From Parasponia andersonii (taxonomy: Eukaryota > Streptophyta > Magnoliopsida > Rosales > Cannabaceae): 64,000 bases of DNA. Below are positions 37,086-49,479 of the stretch, piece after piece. The notes below the pieces were generated by a model. The model searched no databases, was not told where the DNA came from, and saw nothing but the letters and a program-made list of their open reading frames with translations. The first letter of the stretch is position 1. Each line of letters starts with the position of its first letter. The translations under genes were made by a program, and so were the position numbers. The stretch lies in the NCBI GenBank assembly GCA_002914805.1, contig JXTB01000042.1:933300-997299 (forward strand), read 5' to 3'.

Positions 37086-38703
37086 GTTGTAGCTGATTTC
37101 ATCTTATGTGATGAGATTTATGTTTGTCACATCTCAGGTGTGTCAATGTGTTGAGACTTATGTTTATTTATGTTATGAACTTATGTGTGTGCTTCCTACT
37201 TTGGTTTAGATCTTTGAGACTATGTTATGCCATAGCTCATATACGTGTTGAAACTTTATTTTTATGTTTGATTAGATTGTTGAGATTATATTATGTTATG
37301 TGTGTTTGAGACTTCAGACTACATTTTTTGTTTGATTGTTTATATATCTTGAGGTCTTGTTGGTTCTATTGCATTAGAAATGGAAATTATGTTAATTCGG
37401 TTTTACTGGTATAAGGGGTGGGTTAATTAGGTTGTATTAGGTTATATTGAAAATGTGAAAAATAGGTCAACCTGTTTAGCTTAATAAGTTAATAATTGTG
37501 ACAGGTTAACCTATATAAAACCTAATTAGTTTTAACAAATTATTTGATTTATTTAATAGGTTAGATGGTAAACATGTTAATATAGGTTATACACGACCTG
37601 AATATGACTCGTGTAAATATTATGTTAAATGTGTCGTGTCACGGGTGACCTACTAATTTAGCAGGTCGTGTACGGGTTTGTAAATAGTGATACGATTATT
37701 AAACGTGTCATGTTTGAGTTTACCATATTCTCGTTATATATGTGTCTTAATACGACATGATTATGATACGACAACATGAATTGCTACTTTTAGTAAATTA
37801 TGACCGGTATATATTTACAATATAAATTTTTACCTGTATGGTACACATTTTATGTGTAAAATATGAACTATATACATTTATAATGTAAATATTTACTATG
37901 ATTTATATTTTTTATAATAAAGTTGACTTATGGTATATATTTTGAAATGTGTGCTAATTTTTAATGTAATTTTTATTCATAAAATGTTATAAAAATTTTG
38001 AAATTATATTGAGTTATATTTTGTGTTAGTTTAGAACAATTCCATTCTAAATCAAGAGCCAAAAATCATAGTTTGGGATAGAATAGAATGAGATCTTTGA
38101 AGTTTACGGATTAAAACTAAATGAAAAATTTGATTAGAATTGTATAATTAAACATTTGAAAGTTTAAGGGTTGAAATAAGAGTGGCCCAAAAGCTATAAA
38201 AAAAAAACAAAAACAACCAAAAATGGTAACGGTCAAGAAGTGTTAGATGAAAAATCATTATTGGTTACAAATGAGAAGTATTTATTGATAAAGCCAAAAA
38301 GGTCAAGGATACATGATTTTTGTGGACAAAGTGGAAAGACGAATTGTTTTTCTATCGACAAATTATTTTAACTTGTCGTTTGTTTTAACAAAAATTTTTT
38401 AATATGTTTTGAATTATAGAAATGCTAAGACCACTCTCAACTCTCATTATTTATTTGAACTCCATTAAAATATAACAAATTTTAATGAAATAGTAAAGCA
38501 TAACGAAATTTATGTCGATCAGGATAGCAGGTGAAATAGAGACTGATGTCACAATCCTAACATCCTAGCACTCGTTGTGTTTTAAATAGTATGTCGTTTC
38601 TTCATGAACGAGTTAATCACGATGTCGTTTACCATAATATCCATTACGAAGAAAAAACAACTAATAAATAATTAATAAAATATATACTTTCTCAGACAGT
38701 CAT

Positions 38704-38710
38704 TATAAAT
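38704..38710 (+). promoter_or_regulatory. Candidate TATA box of the NF-YC10-like gene
   Basis: TATAAAT 45-51 bases before the ATG at 38755, implying a very short leader. Position and motif only. Confidence 0.4.
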
Positions 38711-38754
38711 GCGTCTCTATCTCCTATCAAAGCTCCGAAAAAAAAAAACCACCA

Positions 38755-41700
38755 ATGGCGTCCTCCAAAAAATCAGTATCAGAAAAGAGAAGCAAAGAGA
38801 CGAAAACGAAGAAGAAACCTAGCAAAGAATCAACAAAGAAGAAAGCAAGCAAAGGGAGCAGTGCGACGAGGAAGAACGACAAGAAAAAGACCACCAATGG
38901 CGCCGTGAACGACGACGAGGTTCCGCCTACTCCATCTTCGAGCTCCGATTCCCAAGCCAAGGTCGAAAATGGCATCGAGGTTACCCAAAATGGCACCAGC
39001 AACAAGAAGCCCAAGAAGGGTAAACGAGAACGAAAGGAAGAGTTCCAAGAGAAAGAAGACGCGAAGATGAATAGGTTCCCCATGGAGCGGGTCAGGAGGA
39101 TCATCAGGAGCGAAGATTCAGATATGAGAATCAGCAATGAAGCCGTTTTTCTTGTCAACAAAGCTACGGTATTAGGGTGTTTTCAATTGAGTTTTCGGTA
39201 CTTTCGGCTCTTTTGGAGATTGTATTAGGGTTCTTTGAATTGGGGCTTTTAGAGCCCATGAATTTGAGTGACATTTTAATTTTACGATTGCATATTTTTT
39301 TGAATTCAGGAGAAGTTCCTGGAAAAGTTCTGCGGCGACGCGTATGCGAGTGCGGTTAAGGATCGTAAGAAGTCTTTGGCTTACAAGCACCTCTGTAAGT
39401 TCTCTTCTGTTCAAAATTTTCTGTGTTTTGATTCCTTTAATCGGTTAAGTGTAACAATTTTTAGCTTGTACATTGTGATTAATCACCATATTCTTAGAAG
39501 GAAATGCTGATTTTCAACGATTAAACTTGTTTAGATATTTTTCTTTTGCTTTTACTCTTGATAGTTGACAAAGGTTCAGTAGATCCGTCATGGAGTTTTT
39601 AGCTATGGAATACTAGTGTGTTTGTAATCAAATTGCGGAGTTTGGAAGTTTGGACAAAAGGGTTGTTTGCTTGAGGTCAATTGAACTTTAGAATTAATTT
39701 TTAGATCATTTAGTCCAATGTGGTAAGTGATGTTAGCTTTTCTTGAAAAATGGAATTTCCTAAAGAAAAGCTGTCTGGGATTTAAGCAATAGTTTTGTTT
39801 ATGAGTCTAGGGGTTTCCTGCTAGATAAAAAATACGTGTCATCAAAACATAGTTGAAAGCCCCCCCATCGACGATCTAACTGTTGTCGAGTACGGGCTGG
39901 CCAAAAATGACATGCGTAGAAGTACAAAATTGGATATGATTGCCTGTGACTGTTGGTTATGGACGATGTGGCTGAAGCAGGTTTTTTATTTGATTGGGTG
40001 ATATAGAAATACTTAGTTAAGGATCCCTATTAGTTGAAAAAAAACTGTTCTGGCCTACCCTGTATCATGGATTAAAAAGTGTAATTTTATTTTTGTTGTG
40101 AAATAGGCTAAGCGTTAGTTTATTTTGAACTTTAAACAAGTAGAGACATTTAGTTTGCGGTTCTTCTTGTTCACTTTGGTACCCGTAGGAGTTAGAAATG
40201 TGTCTCGCGCTTCAAATCCAAAAGTCATTGGAAGGTAAATACCATTATTCATACTATCTAGATCTGAGTCAGAAATGATAAAGATCTTGATGATAACTAC
40301 ACTAAAAGAACCAAAATATAAGATTCATGTAAACCACCATAGATATAGATCTAGATGGACTAAATTGATAAAAACAAAAAAGAAACTTAAAACCACTATA
40401 GATCTAGATTTGGGTAGGAAGTATATCTACCTGAATAGAAGGATTATTGAAAGAGTTTATAATGTATTTCATATAGGTAAAGCCACCAAGCAGGGTTGGG
40501 GGGTGCTCCCTTTGTCCCTGTAGGTGGATTAGGTAATGATGTTTGGGCCTTAATTGTCTATGTCTAACTTAATTTTCACGTCTTGTATTGAAACTCAGGG
40601 AATAAAATCTTTACTTGGTAGATAAGTGGGAGTATCATTGTCATAGTTCTTTCACTTGTATTCATACCATGAGGGACTGGAGCTGTGTTGAGAGTTCAAA
40701 CTCCCAGCATCCAGAGTCTTTTTCTTTTCTGAAAAAAATAAAATAAAATAAAATGAGACACTATATGGATATGCATCAGTCATTATTTTCTTCTCATTTC
40801 ATTGGGAACTGGATTTTAGTCAACTTCCTGTTACATGGATAGCTAGATGGTAAGCTCCTTTTTTTTTTTTTTTTTTTTTTTTTGAAAGTAAAAAGATTGA
40901 TGAGGATTTCTTCAGGCAACAAGTAGAGGAGATTTCCACCAGTCGTTTCATTTGATGTTAACTTCTGTATGCATAGACGGAGCTACCTTGGGCCCCCCTA
41001 AAATTTTTGAAATTTCAATTTTAACCCAATATTCTATTATATCCCCATTTGCCCCCTGAATTTTGATAATTTTTAATTTCATCCCCATAAAAATTCAGTA
41101 ACACCCCTCATTTGCCCCCATTAAATTTTTAGATTTTTGAACTTTACACATTAACTTTAAATACTTAATGTTTCCCACAATTTCATGGATATATTTTTGG
41201 ACCGCACTTTAAAAAATCTTTTTAATCCTATGCTAGTCTATGTTGACTATGTATGTTTCATAAAAACCATTTTTGGATTGTCATAAACTTTATTACTCAA
41301 AATTCTATTTGAAGAAATTGAAGGGGAAAAAAAAAATACAATGAGCGAAAAAGGGGGAGTAAAAAAATTAAATTTAGCTCAAAGAATTTTCTTAGATTAA
41401 TGCCCCTAAACAAGTTCTCTGGCTCCATCATTGACCGTATGATCATTAGAAGCTAATAAGAGAGGTGGGTTGGGGGTGGGGGTATTATCAGAGAGGAGAA
41501 AACCTGTTGAATTGTAAGTATTTTTTCCAAATGATGTTAATTGTTTCTTGCAAATAATTGTTTCAGCATCAGTTGTGAACAAACGGAAGAGATATGACTT
41601 TCTTTCAGGTACCTTATATACTTCCTCCCACCTGCTGGCACTCCTACTTTACATACAATAATTTTGAAATATTTTTCCAACTGCTTTGTCATATTATGCT

Positions 41701-41800
41701 GTCTAATGCATTGGCACATTATGTAGATTTTGTGCCCGAGAAAGTAAAAGCTGAGGATGCATTGGCAGAAAGAAAATTACTGGAGCCAGAAGCAGCTTAG
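38755..41800 (+). CDS. NF-YC10: NF-YC10 / DPB3-1-like histone-fold protein
   Basis: Four exons (38755-39168, 39310-39394, 41567-41608, 41727-41800) with GT-AG introns and matching phases give 204 residues. Residues 1-100 are Lys/Ser-rich and disordered with probable nuclear localisation signals (KTKKKPSKESTKKK, NKKPKKGKRERK). Residues 105-187 form a histone fold of the CBF/NF-Y/DNA polymerase epsilon small-subunit type (RFPMERVRRIIRSED, AVFLVNKATEKFLEKF, YKHLSSVVNKRKRYDFLSDF). This architecture matches Arabidopsis At1g07980 (NF-YC10, DPB3-1), reported to join NF-Y-type trimers that help DREB2A in heat responses; the domain is also shared with Dpb3/POLE3-4-like subunits. Intron 2 (39395-41566, 2172 bp) holds poly(T) and a MITE-like insertion. 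The assignment to this subfamily is by recalled similarity. Confidence 0.9.
40859..40883. repeat. Poly(T) tract in NF-YC10-like intron
   Basis: About 25 consecutive T in the long intron 2. Confidence 0.9.
40975..41430. mobile_element. MITE-like insertion in NF-YC10-like intron
   Basis: The left AGACGGAGCTACCTTGG and the reverse complement of the right, TGATGGAGCCAGAGAA, resemble short inverted ends around GGAGC. Between them lie C-run motifs (GCCCCCC, CCCCATTTGCCCCC) interspersed with AT-rich sequence. Target-site duplication unclear. Superfamily not assigned. Confidence 0.45.
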
Positions 41801-43940
41801 TAACTTGAGAAGACAATAACAAACTGATAATGAAGCTTTCCATTCTGACATTTTTGTACGGTCAGCTCCGTTTGATGTTTGTCTTCCCCTAAGGAACTCG
41901 GGAAGCATCAATACACAAGGTCCGCAGTCCACATGCTGCAGTTGGATTCTGTCATCTGCTTAAAGGACGAAAAATGGAATAAAAATGCTTTGCTACAGGA
42001 CGTTTGAGGGTCTCACTACCGATGACAGGGGAGCTGGTGAAGTCATACTTGGTGGTGTAGATGTGTTGAACCTTGATTACTGTCAAACTGGCCTTTTCTG
42101 TTCTGTTTGCTATTCTTTCATTCGTAGGAGCATGCATGTTGAGTCATTGTATAAAATATTTTGGAAACTTTGCCGGGAGCTGGAATGACATCATTACAGA
42201 TACACTTGCAAAAAAAAAAAAAAAAAAAAAAAAAACATTTTCTTTCTTCTTTTGTGTCATGCTCGAAATCTTTGTTTCTTCTTGGTCGTGATATAGAATG
42301 TTGTAACTTGCGAGTCTGCAAAAAGTTTGAAGTGAACTTCAATCTAGTCCCAATCTAGTCTTCCAGGAAAACCCTACGCACGATTTCAAGCTACTCAATA
42401 CAGGAGGACCTCTCTGACCTGTGGATCAAAACACGTTTCACCACGTTAGCAAATTTCATTTCTATTCGCTGAGTTGTTTGGTTTTGGCCTTGTAGTGCAA
42501 CATGCATCAAGTGCTTCGTCGGAAAGGTTCCGTTCTCTAGCTAAGGTAATCATCATAGACAATGGACTGTTGTTGGTCCTTATGAAGGGATTTATAAGCT
42601 TTGTTTATAAGCTTTGTGATCCGTACTCATGGAATTACTCAGGACTGAAAAAATGGAGTTGCGAATTTAGCACTAATTGNNNNNNNNNNNNNNNNNNNNN
42701 NNNNNNNNNNNNNNNNNNCGAGTTTTATTTATTTGCTCCAGGTCAGAAAGGCAGGAAATGCTAGAACAAGATCTAGTGAATAGTGGACATTTTTGATTTG
42801 GAATGGTCCATGATGTCAAAATCAGGCAACCAAATGCTATTTTTGTAGTGTTCCTGCTTTTGTGGTTCTGAACCAAATGGACCTTAAAGACCCTAGGTGT
42901 TCGTTGTTTGTATTGCATGAGTATGGGGAGGCCTAAGACAGACATATGTTAGGGAAATGGATGGGAGTAGGATCATTTTGGCTAAATTTTTGTGAGTTGT
43001 GACTGTATAGTCTTTAGACTTGGTGCTGTCCTGTGTTAACCGTACAACTTATAAGGATTTGTAAGGCGGCTGAAGGCGCAACAATTGCTGGGCGTGTGAA
43101 ATCTCTTAAAAAATTGTAAGGACAAATTGGTCTTTTAACCCCATATATATATATATATAATTTTAATTATTGGATGAATTTGGATGGAATTAGGTCTAGG
43201 TTCATTTGGGCGAAAATGTAAGAAAAGTTTAAAAATTGGGGTCAAAATGTAATTATTTAAGGGTGTTTTTGAATTTTTTTTTAGAAAATTGGGTCCAAGT
43301 GCAAATAAGCAACATAGTGTCCAATTAACCAAAAGTTGACACATGGCACTACAGTCGAAAAATTGCCCATAAATCCTTGCATTTTCTCTTTTTTTTTTTT
43401 TTTTTTTCGATTTAGTCCCCTGAGCAAAAACCCAAAACCCGAAATCCGGCAAAGCTCCGTTGAGCTACCTCCGGCCTCCGTTGCCCTGTGCCACCAACCA
43501 ACGTTGACGTCTCGCTGCTGGACGAAGCTTCCGCTGCTAGAACCAGCCGCATCGGATCCCGCAGTCGCCAGAAAACGGCAAAAAACACTGCGGATTCTTT
43601 TGCTCGCTGGAGCCGATTCTGGCCACCGTTCGCCACGAAACTAGTTACCGTAGACTTGTGTCCTCACGAACAATCTGGTGGTAGGTATCTCGTATCTCAG
43701 TTTTGCCTCCTTTGATTTTAATTTCATTGGACAGTTTTATGCCTAAACAGTTACTGAATTGATTTTTTGATCAGACCGTTAGATTTTAAAACCAATATTA
43801 TTTTTGGAATCTACATTGAAATGGTGAAAAACAAGATATATATTGACTATGTTCTGAAAAAGGGCCCGAAAAACGAAATCAGACGGCTCAGATTTACCTC
43901 GATTTGCATGCTGTGGGGCCCGCACCTAAATTTGACAAAT
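41801..43940. other. 3' flank of NF-YC10-like gene, assembly gap and intergenic DNA
   Basis: 41801 to about 42200 is likely 3' UTR and flank. An A26 tract lies at 42210-42235. There are 39 undetermined bases at 42680-42718. An AT dinucleotide run lies at about 43143-43159. A GC-richer stretch at 43440-43690 has short open frames on both strands without recognisable domains. Confidence 0.5.
42680..42718. other. Assembly gap (39 N)
   Basis: Undetermined bases. Single N also occur at 51480 and 61316. Confidence 0.99.
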
Positions 43941-43944
43941 TATA

Positions 43945-46900
43945 TGTCATAACCCAAAACTCAGGCTAGTGGCAGAAGGGGAACTTCGCAAGGATGAGAA
44001 ATTCTTTGATTTATTTGAAAACATCTAAAAGTTACAGTTTCATAAAACAGTCTATTTTGGGTAAAATATTTGGAATTCCATCCTGTGAACCTCTTCCACA
44101 GTTCGTATATACCATTAAACATAAAGCGAATAAATACCGAAAAGAACGTAAATCAAGTGTATATTCAAACATCATCATCATCCACATCATAACAGACATC
44201 AGAATGGCATATATGAGTTCACAGACAAAATGGAAAGTAGTAATCTTGGTTCAATGCTAAAATAAAACTCAAACAATTCAAACACCATAACAACACACTT
44301 CAAGCATTACCAAGATAACGAACTACAATCCTGCTGGCCTCTTATTCCTCTTGATCTCTAAGATCGCACTGGACACCACTTGAGGAAGGGAGTGAGCATA
44401 AAATGCCCAGTGGGAAGGACAATTACCTCGATCGAAAATATTTTAGTGATGGAAAGCTCCTGCATGGTTAGTTTAAATCCAATACATACATATATGATAA
44501 TTCAAAATAGAAAATCGTCACGTATACGTATAAATAAATCAATATAATCAAAACTATTCAATTCAGATGCACATGACACAAATCAACCCATACCCATGAG
44601 CTCACATCCTCTCATCTATGGAAACCTAGGATGATAGTACTAAGTGTACCTAACAGTTTGCCTAACACCTAAGCCGATACCTAGAGGGGACACCCATGTT
44701 TGCCTACCAAACCTGGAGGGGCAACCGAATTACCCATGCCTGCCAAATAGGGAGGTAATCAGAAGTAACAAAACCCTGTGCAAGTTTACGGACTCTACAC
44801 CGACGGTGGGGTACGCAGCGCTATATTATAAACTTACGATACTAACACGATGCTCATGTATGATCCTATGACACGTGCAAAATAGAATTGAATTGTGAAA
44901 TAATTGTACTCTGGTTTTTCAATAAAATAAGTATATTAGGTTTTTATAGAAAAATGGGTAGCACAACAACCCTATTTTTGATATACCCAAAATAATTTGC
45001 ACTCAGAAAATCCCTAGAGCAATACAGTATATATATGTATATCATACCATCACAGTCCATCACATATGTTCAAGAAAACCAAAAACTACATTTGTTCTCA
45101 TATATTGCAGAAAATAAGTTTTATTTGAAAATAGTATAAAACGGAGGTAACCGGATCCCTACCTTACAAGAATAGCGATATCATGCTATTGAATCCTCAA
45201 GGCGTTGTCGACAATTGTCTAGAGGGTCGAGAACTAATTCCAAGCCCTCGATCATCCTCTTCCGAAAAGCTAACTTCTCAATAGAGCTTCAATTCCACAA
45301 GTGGACCTCTTCACTGGATTCCTAGTACCCAAAATAGCTAGGATAGATATATAACTTGTCTAATTTGGGTCTGGGCCCACATCACACCGGTGGCATGCAA
45401 ATCGAGGCAAATCTTAGCTGTCTGATTTCAATTTTCATTCTGATCACCAAACATAGGCAATATATGTATCAAACTTCCTCATTTTCTGAGTACAATCCAA
45501 AAATGACAATAAAACATGATCTAACAGCCGAATCAAAAAGTCAACTCAAGCTCAAAATATTCCAAAAATAACAAATTTTGATTCGGACAGTATGGGATTA
45601 AGATATATATACCTTGAGCTTTCTCTTGACGAAACGAACCCAACGAGCTCGATTAGAGGTCGAATGGTGGCCGGAATCGTTGCCGGCGACGAGAAATCCG
45701 AAACAGTCCACTTCATCTTCTCCTGCAATGGTAGCTTCGACAGCAGCTAGTGATGGTCGGCGGAGGTTCCTGGAGGCACAACGAGCTCACGCCAGTCCTT
45801 CGGCCGAGAGTGAGTAGAAAGAGAGAGAGCATCGGGGAAGAGAGAAAGAGGGAAGAGAGAGAGAAAGTGAGTGGGAGGGAGAGCCCACATGGGTGGTCAT
45901 ATGGGACTGTGAAATTTTTGAAAAAATTGCACTATAGTCTCCGGTTTGTAAATTTCTATCAATTCTGACCTTCAAAATTTGTAATTTAGTCCTTCTACAC
46001 AAAATTTTTGCAAATTAATTCACCCAATATAATACCTGAAAATTGGTAAAATGTCCAAATTACTCTCCTAAAAATTCGGATTTTTACATTATATGTCTAA
46101 CCTAGGGTTTTTGGGTGCTCTGAATTCAATGGTGAAGTCCGTTTCATGATTTGAATCTCTGTTTAAAAAATCAAGTTTTCAAACCAAGGAACCAAAGATT
46201 CGAAAGCGATATCCGCTGTTCCAAATGACACCCAAATGATATCAAACTTTCTCTATAGTCTTGTAATGCTAGTTGGATGCTCGACTGAGGTAGAGATTCG
46301 ATTACTTGATTTTCAAGTTGGTTTAATTTTGATTTTCATATATTTTTGATAAATATGGAATTTCGTGAAATGATTTATAAAAATATTGTGTTTATATTTA
46401 TTTTAACATGATTTGAAATATAAACTGCTTGGAAGGCACGCCACACTGGTTGGTGTGTCATATATATACTGTTTGAAACTATTTTCTGCAGGAAATTAGA
46501 TTTTTGGATTTTAATCAAAAATGACTATTATAATGCCGAAATTCTTAGAAAATCCACTACGATTTGAGGACTAGATGTTGTTTGATTAAAGAACACTGCA
46601 TGGATTATTTTGAGAATTTGTGGAAATAGTGCATATCCTTATTCTGTCATTCATATAACATTTACATGCACTCAGATACTTACGCAGCCATCGGACTTAC
46701 GATGCCCACATAGGGTGATCGGACTTACGGCGCCTCTTTAGGTGGCTCGGATTTACGGGTGATTCATTAGGACACTTTGGGCATCATGATTGTATACATG
46801 ATTATATGTTAGCTTGAATAGATACGTATTAGTTTTGATGGAAGTTTTACAATAGTTTGGAATGTTTAAACTATTGGACTATGATTTCCACTTAGATTTT

Positions 46901-47462
46901 GTGAACTGTTTTGAATAGAATACTAATCATGCAGGACCTTCAATATCAGTATATTTCTTATATATATAAAAACTTATAATCGATTCTCTACTAGGCATTA
47001 GCTCACCCTCTTCTTCCCCTCAGGTGGTACTTAGTGTGATTTGGATCAGAAGAACTAGATCGATGCATTTATAGAATAACTAGTTTATTTATATTTTGAT
47101 AAATTCTTACGAGACATATGAAATATTTAGATTTGAGTAGAAATTTAGAATTTCATTAAACTTTATAAACTAGAGTATGAGATTTGGATACGGATTGCAT
47201 TACTTATGTTTGTATATGAGTGTGAGATGATTTGTGATGCATGATTATTAAACAATTGTTTTAATCTATGTTCAATGAATAATGCAAAATTGTGGAGGTT
47301 ATTTTTTTTCAATTAAAAAATTTGTGAAGGCCAATTTTGAAATGTTAGAATCCTAGGGGTAAAATTTTAAATTAATTGAGTCATTTTTTAAAAAATTATT
47401 TTTCGATATTTCTATATTATGAAATACTCGATCTGTCATCGACCCGGCCTTGGGTTGTGATA
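43945..47462. repeat. Two diverged copies of an unidentified repeat in inverted orientation
   Basis: The segment 43945-44480 and the reverse complement of about 46920-47462 share an ordered series of motifs. These are a TCATAACCCAA / TCACAACCCAA end, CCACTTGAGG / CCACCTGAGG, GGAGTGAGC / GGGTGAGC, AATGCCCAGTGGGAA / AATGCCTAGTAGAGAA, and CCTGCATGGTTAGT / CCTGCATGATTAGT. Further inward both sides carry short-unit repeats (44640-44770 and 46675-46770, the latter with repeated TCGGACTTACG). The layout could be long terminal inverted repeats of one element or two head-to-head insertions of one family. No recognisable protein is encoded. Confidence 0.6.
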
Positions 47463-47480
47463 GATGCCTTGGGTTGTGAT
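47440..47480. repeat. 19-bp tandem repeat
   Basis: GCCTTGGGTTGTGATAGAT is followed directly by GCCTTGGGTTGTGATAGAG, at the right end of the inverted repeat region. Confidence 0.8.
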
Positions 47481-47697
47481 AGAGGGTCTAGGAGTATTGG
47501 GGTTGAGTTAAGCCCCGTGAGGTTTGCAGAAGGCAAAATTTGTCTTATTTGTTCTTAGGTGAACCATGAAAATAACTTTTTCTCTTGCTTCAGTTTCTGT
47601 ATTGTTAGTTGAGATATTTGGAGTAAAAAAGTTTGGGAATTGGAAGGAAGAAGACAATAGCTCTTCGTGTGGGGTGGCTGGGTGTGTAGAATGCAGG

Positions 47698-47728
47698 ATT
47701 TTGTTTTTGTTTTTGTTTTTGTTTTTTT
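47698..47728. repeat. GTTTTT microsatellite
   Basis: About five copies of TTTTTG, ending in a T run, some 80 bases outside the LTR element. Confidence 0.85.
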
Positions 47729-47805
47729 GGTTCATAAACATCAGTTGAGTCCGTTAAAGGTGGGGTTTAATTTATGAAGAAATAAATTTTTAATAATGTG
47801 AAAAT

Positions 47806-48484
47806 TGTTGACGGAGGTTTTGTCAACAATAAATTTAGGAAAAGTACAAGATGTGGCTTGTATGTGAAAATGGTTAATTAACTAAAGCAAATAAAGAGAC
47901 AAGAATTTTATAGTGGTTCAGTCCCAAAAAAGATGAGCCTACGTCCACTATTTTTTACTATTTTTTGGAGAATTACAAGAACTCAAAATTACAATGTATT
48001 GTCTGGAAAGAAGAAGCAAGAGTTTAAAAGGTTCTCCCAAAAATTCTTCAGCCTCCCAAGATCAGAAAAAGTCCAAGATCCCTCACTGAAACATTGAACT
48101 CCCTTTATATAGATGAGGATAGCTCAATGTTTCCCAATTGTGAGAATGAGTAACTGTATAATCGGTCAATACAATTTGAGTAACAATATAACTGGGTAAT
48201 CACTTAAGTGAGATGACTGGTCGATCTTTAAAGAGAAGCTTTTGTTTCCCTTTCTTTGTAGGTTACCCGTTTGACAAAGCGTAGACTAGTCTCTTTTTCA
48301 TTCTGGTCGCACTTAACTCGTTCGGAGTAGGTCGCTTTTAAACTTGTTCAGAGGAGGTCGCATGTAACTCTTTCGGAAGAGGTCACACTAACTTATGCGG
48401 TGGAGGTCGCATGTAACTATTTCAGAAGAGATCGCACTTAATCTTACTCATGCGACCTGACATAAGATTTTAGACCGCATAACA
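47806..48484 (-). repeat. LTR (3' LTR in element orientation)
   Basis: 679 bp, matching 58006-58684 without net length change. It contains repeated GGTCGCA-type motifs in its last third. Confidence 0.95.
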
Positions 48485-49479
48485 ATTGCCCCCCAGCTCC
48501 ATTTGTTCTTTAAGACAAAATGGAGCTTCCTTCTAATGTAAGTGCGAGCTTAAAAAATACGACGTCATGACCTAGACTTGAGACCCTTGAAGCAAAGAGT
48601 CACCAGATCTCAAATCTCACCTTTTTCAAGATCACGCGTACCTTAGTCTGACAGATGAAAACACGTGTCGCTTTTTCTAAGAAGACTAGCAAAACTTGAG
48701 GAGACTTAATGATAGCGATGATGCCAGCTATCATCTTAAATCGAATCGTTTCAAATTTTGAAAAGATATTGATTTAATTTCGGAAAAAATCAAATCCCGC
48801 GTAAACTTCGGCCTTTGGATCTGAAAATTAAATACCTTGATCTACGGCTATGATTTGACGATGCTCGAGGTATATATATCAAACTGATCCACCTCCTCTT
48901 CAAAAAACCTACCATATGCTATTTCTCTCTAAACCTGAAGTATTCACAGAGAAATTCTTCTGGTGCCATTCTGTTTCCTAGCTCACACAACTTTGTCATC
49001 TTCTCCGATGAAGTTATCATCACAATCCTTCGAACGTCATCTTGGTCCTTCCATCTTCGAAGAAAGGTTAGTATATATCCTCTCTCTTGTTCTTTAATTT
49101 TTCCAGAACTCTTATTTACAGATCCTAGAATAGAAAATAGGAACAAACCGTAGAACCCAAATACTAGAGGCTAAATATTCTGAACATAAACCAATCTCGT
49201 ACTCGGATGGACTGTAAAATGGAAATTTTTAGATCCCTTTCGTTGGTCTATAGATTCTTCTTTTAGATGACTGATAGAGATAAACTCGTGAAAGAGTTTT
49301 TTTTTTTCTTTTTAACGAATTGCTCGAACAATTTTTTTTATGAATTCGTAGATCGATTAGAAAAAATCCGATGAGTAGCTTGTTGATGCAATCCTAGGAT
49401 AAGACCCCAAAAATTGCTCGCATATAGCTAAGATCCCAGATGCTCGCTTAGGACTAAATCCATTACCATTTCTTTTTAG

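Larger units (their letters stand above)
33064..37792 (+). mobile_element. hAT DNA transposon, broken autonomous-type copy
   Basis: Length 4.73 kb. The left end TATGGGCCACAATTCAGG and the reverse complement of the right end, TAAAAGTAGCAATTCATG, are diverged inverted repeats. The flanking octamers GCAAATTA (33056-33063) and GTAAATTA (37793-37800) differ by one base and fit the 8-bp hAT duplication. Subterminal regions are rich in ACACGA / TCGTGT-type motifs. Inside lies a ZBED/RICESLEEPER-like transposase with many disabling changes, and a 375-bp hAT MITE sits in its leader. The flanks on both sides belong to one copy of the AT-rich repeat also seen at 32355-32735. Confidence 0.85.

Noticed and set aside
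37124-37309. Open frame after the hAT transposase stop
   Set aside because: Low-complexity hydrophobic translation within the element's 3' region.
38727-39161. 144-residue hydrophobic frame antisense to the NF-YC10-like exon 1
   Set aside because: It is the complement of Lys-rich codons, with no independent gene signals.
41985-42291. Small open frames after the NF-YC10-like stop codon
   Set aside because: Most likely 3' UTR and flank; they run into poly(A) and have no similarity to known proteins.
43336-43715. Overlapping short open frames of 75-102 residues on both strands
   Set aside because: GC-rich stretch without conserved domains, splice evidence or a promoter, near a repeat region.
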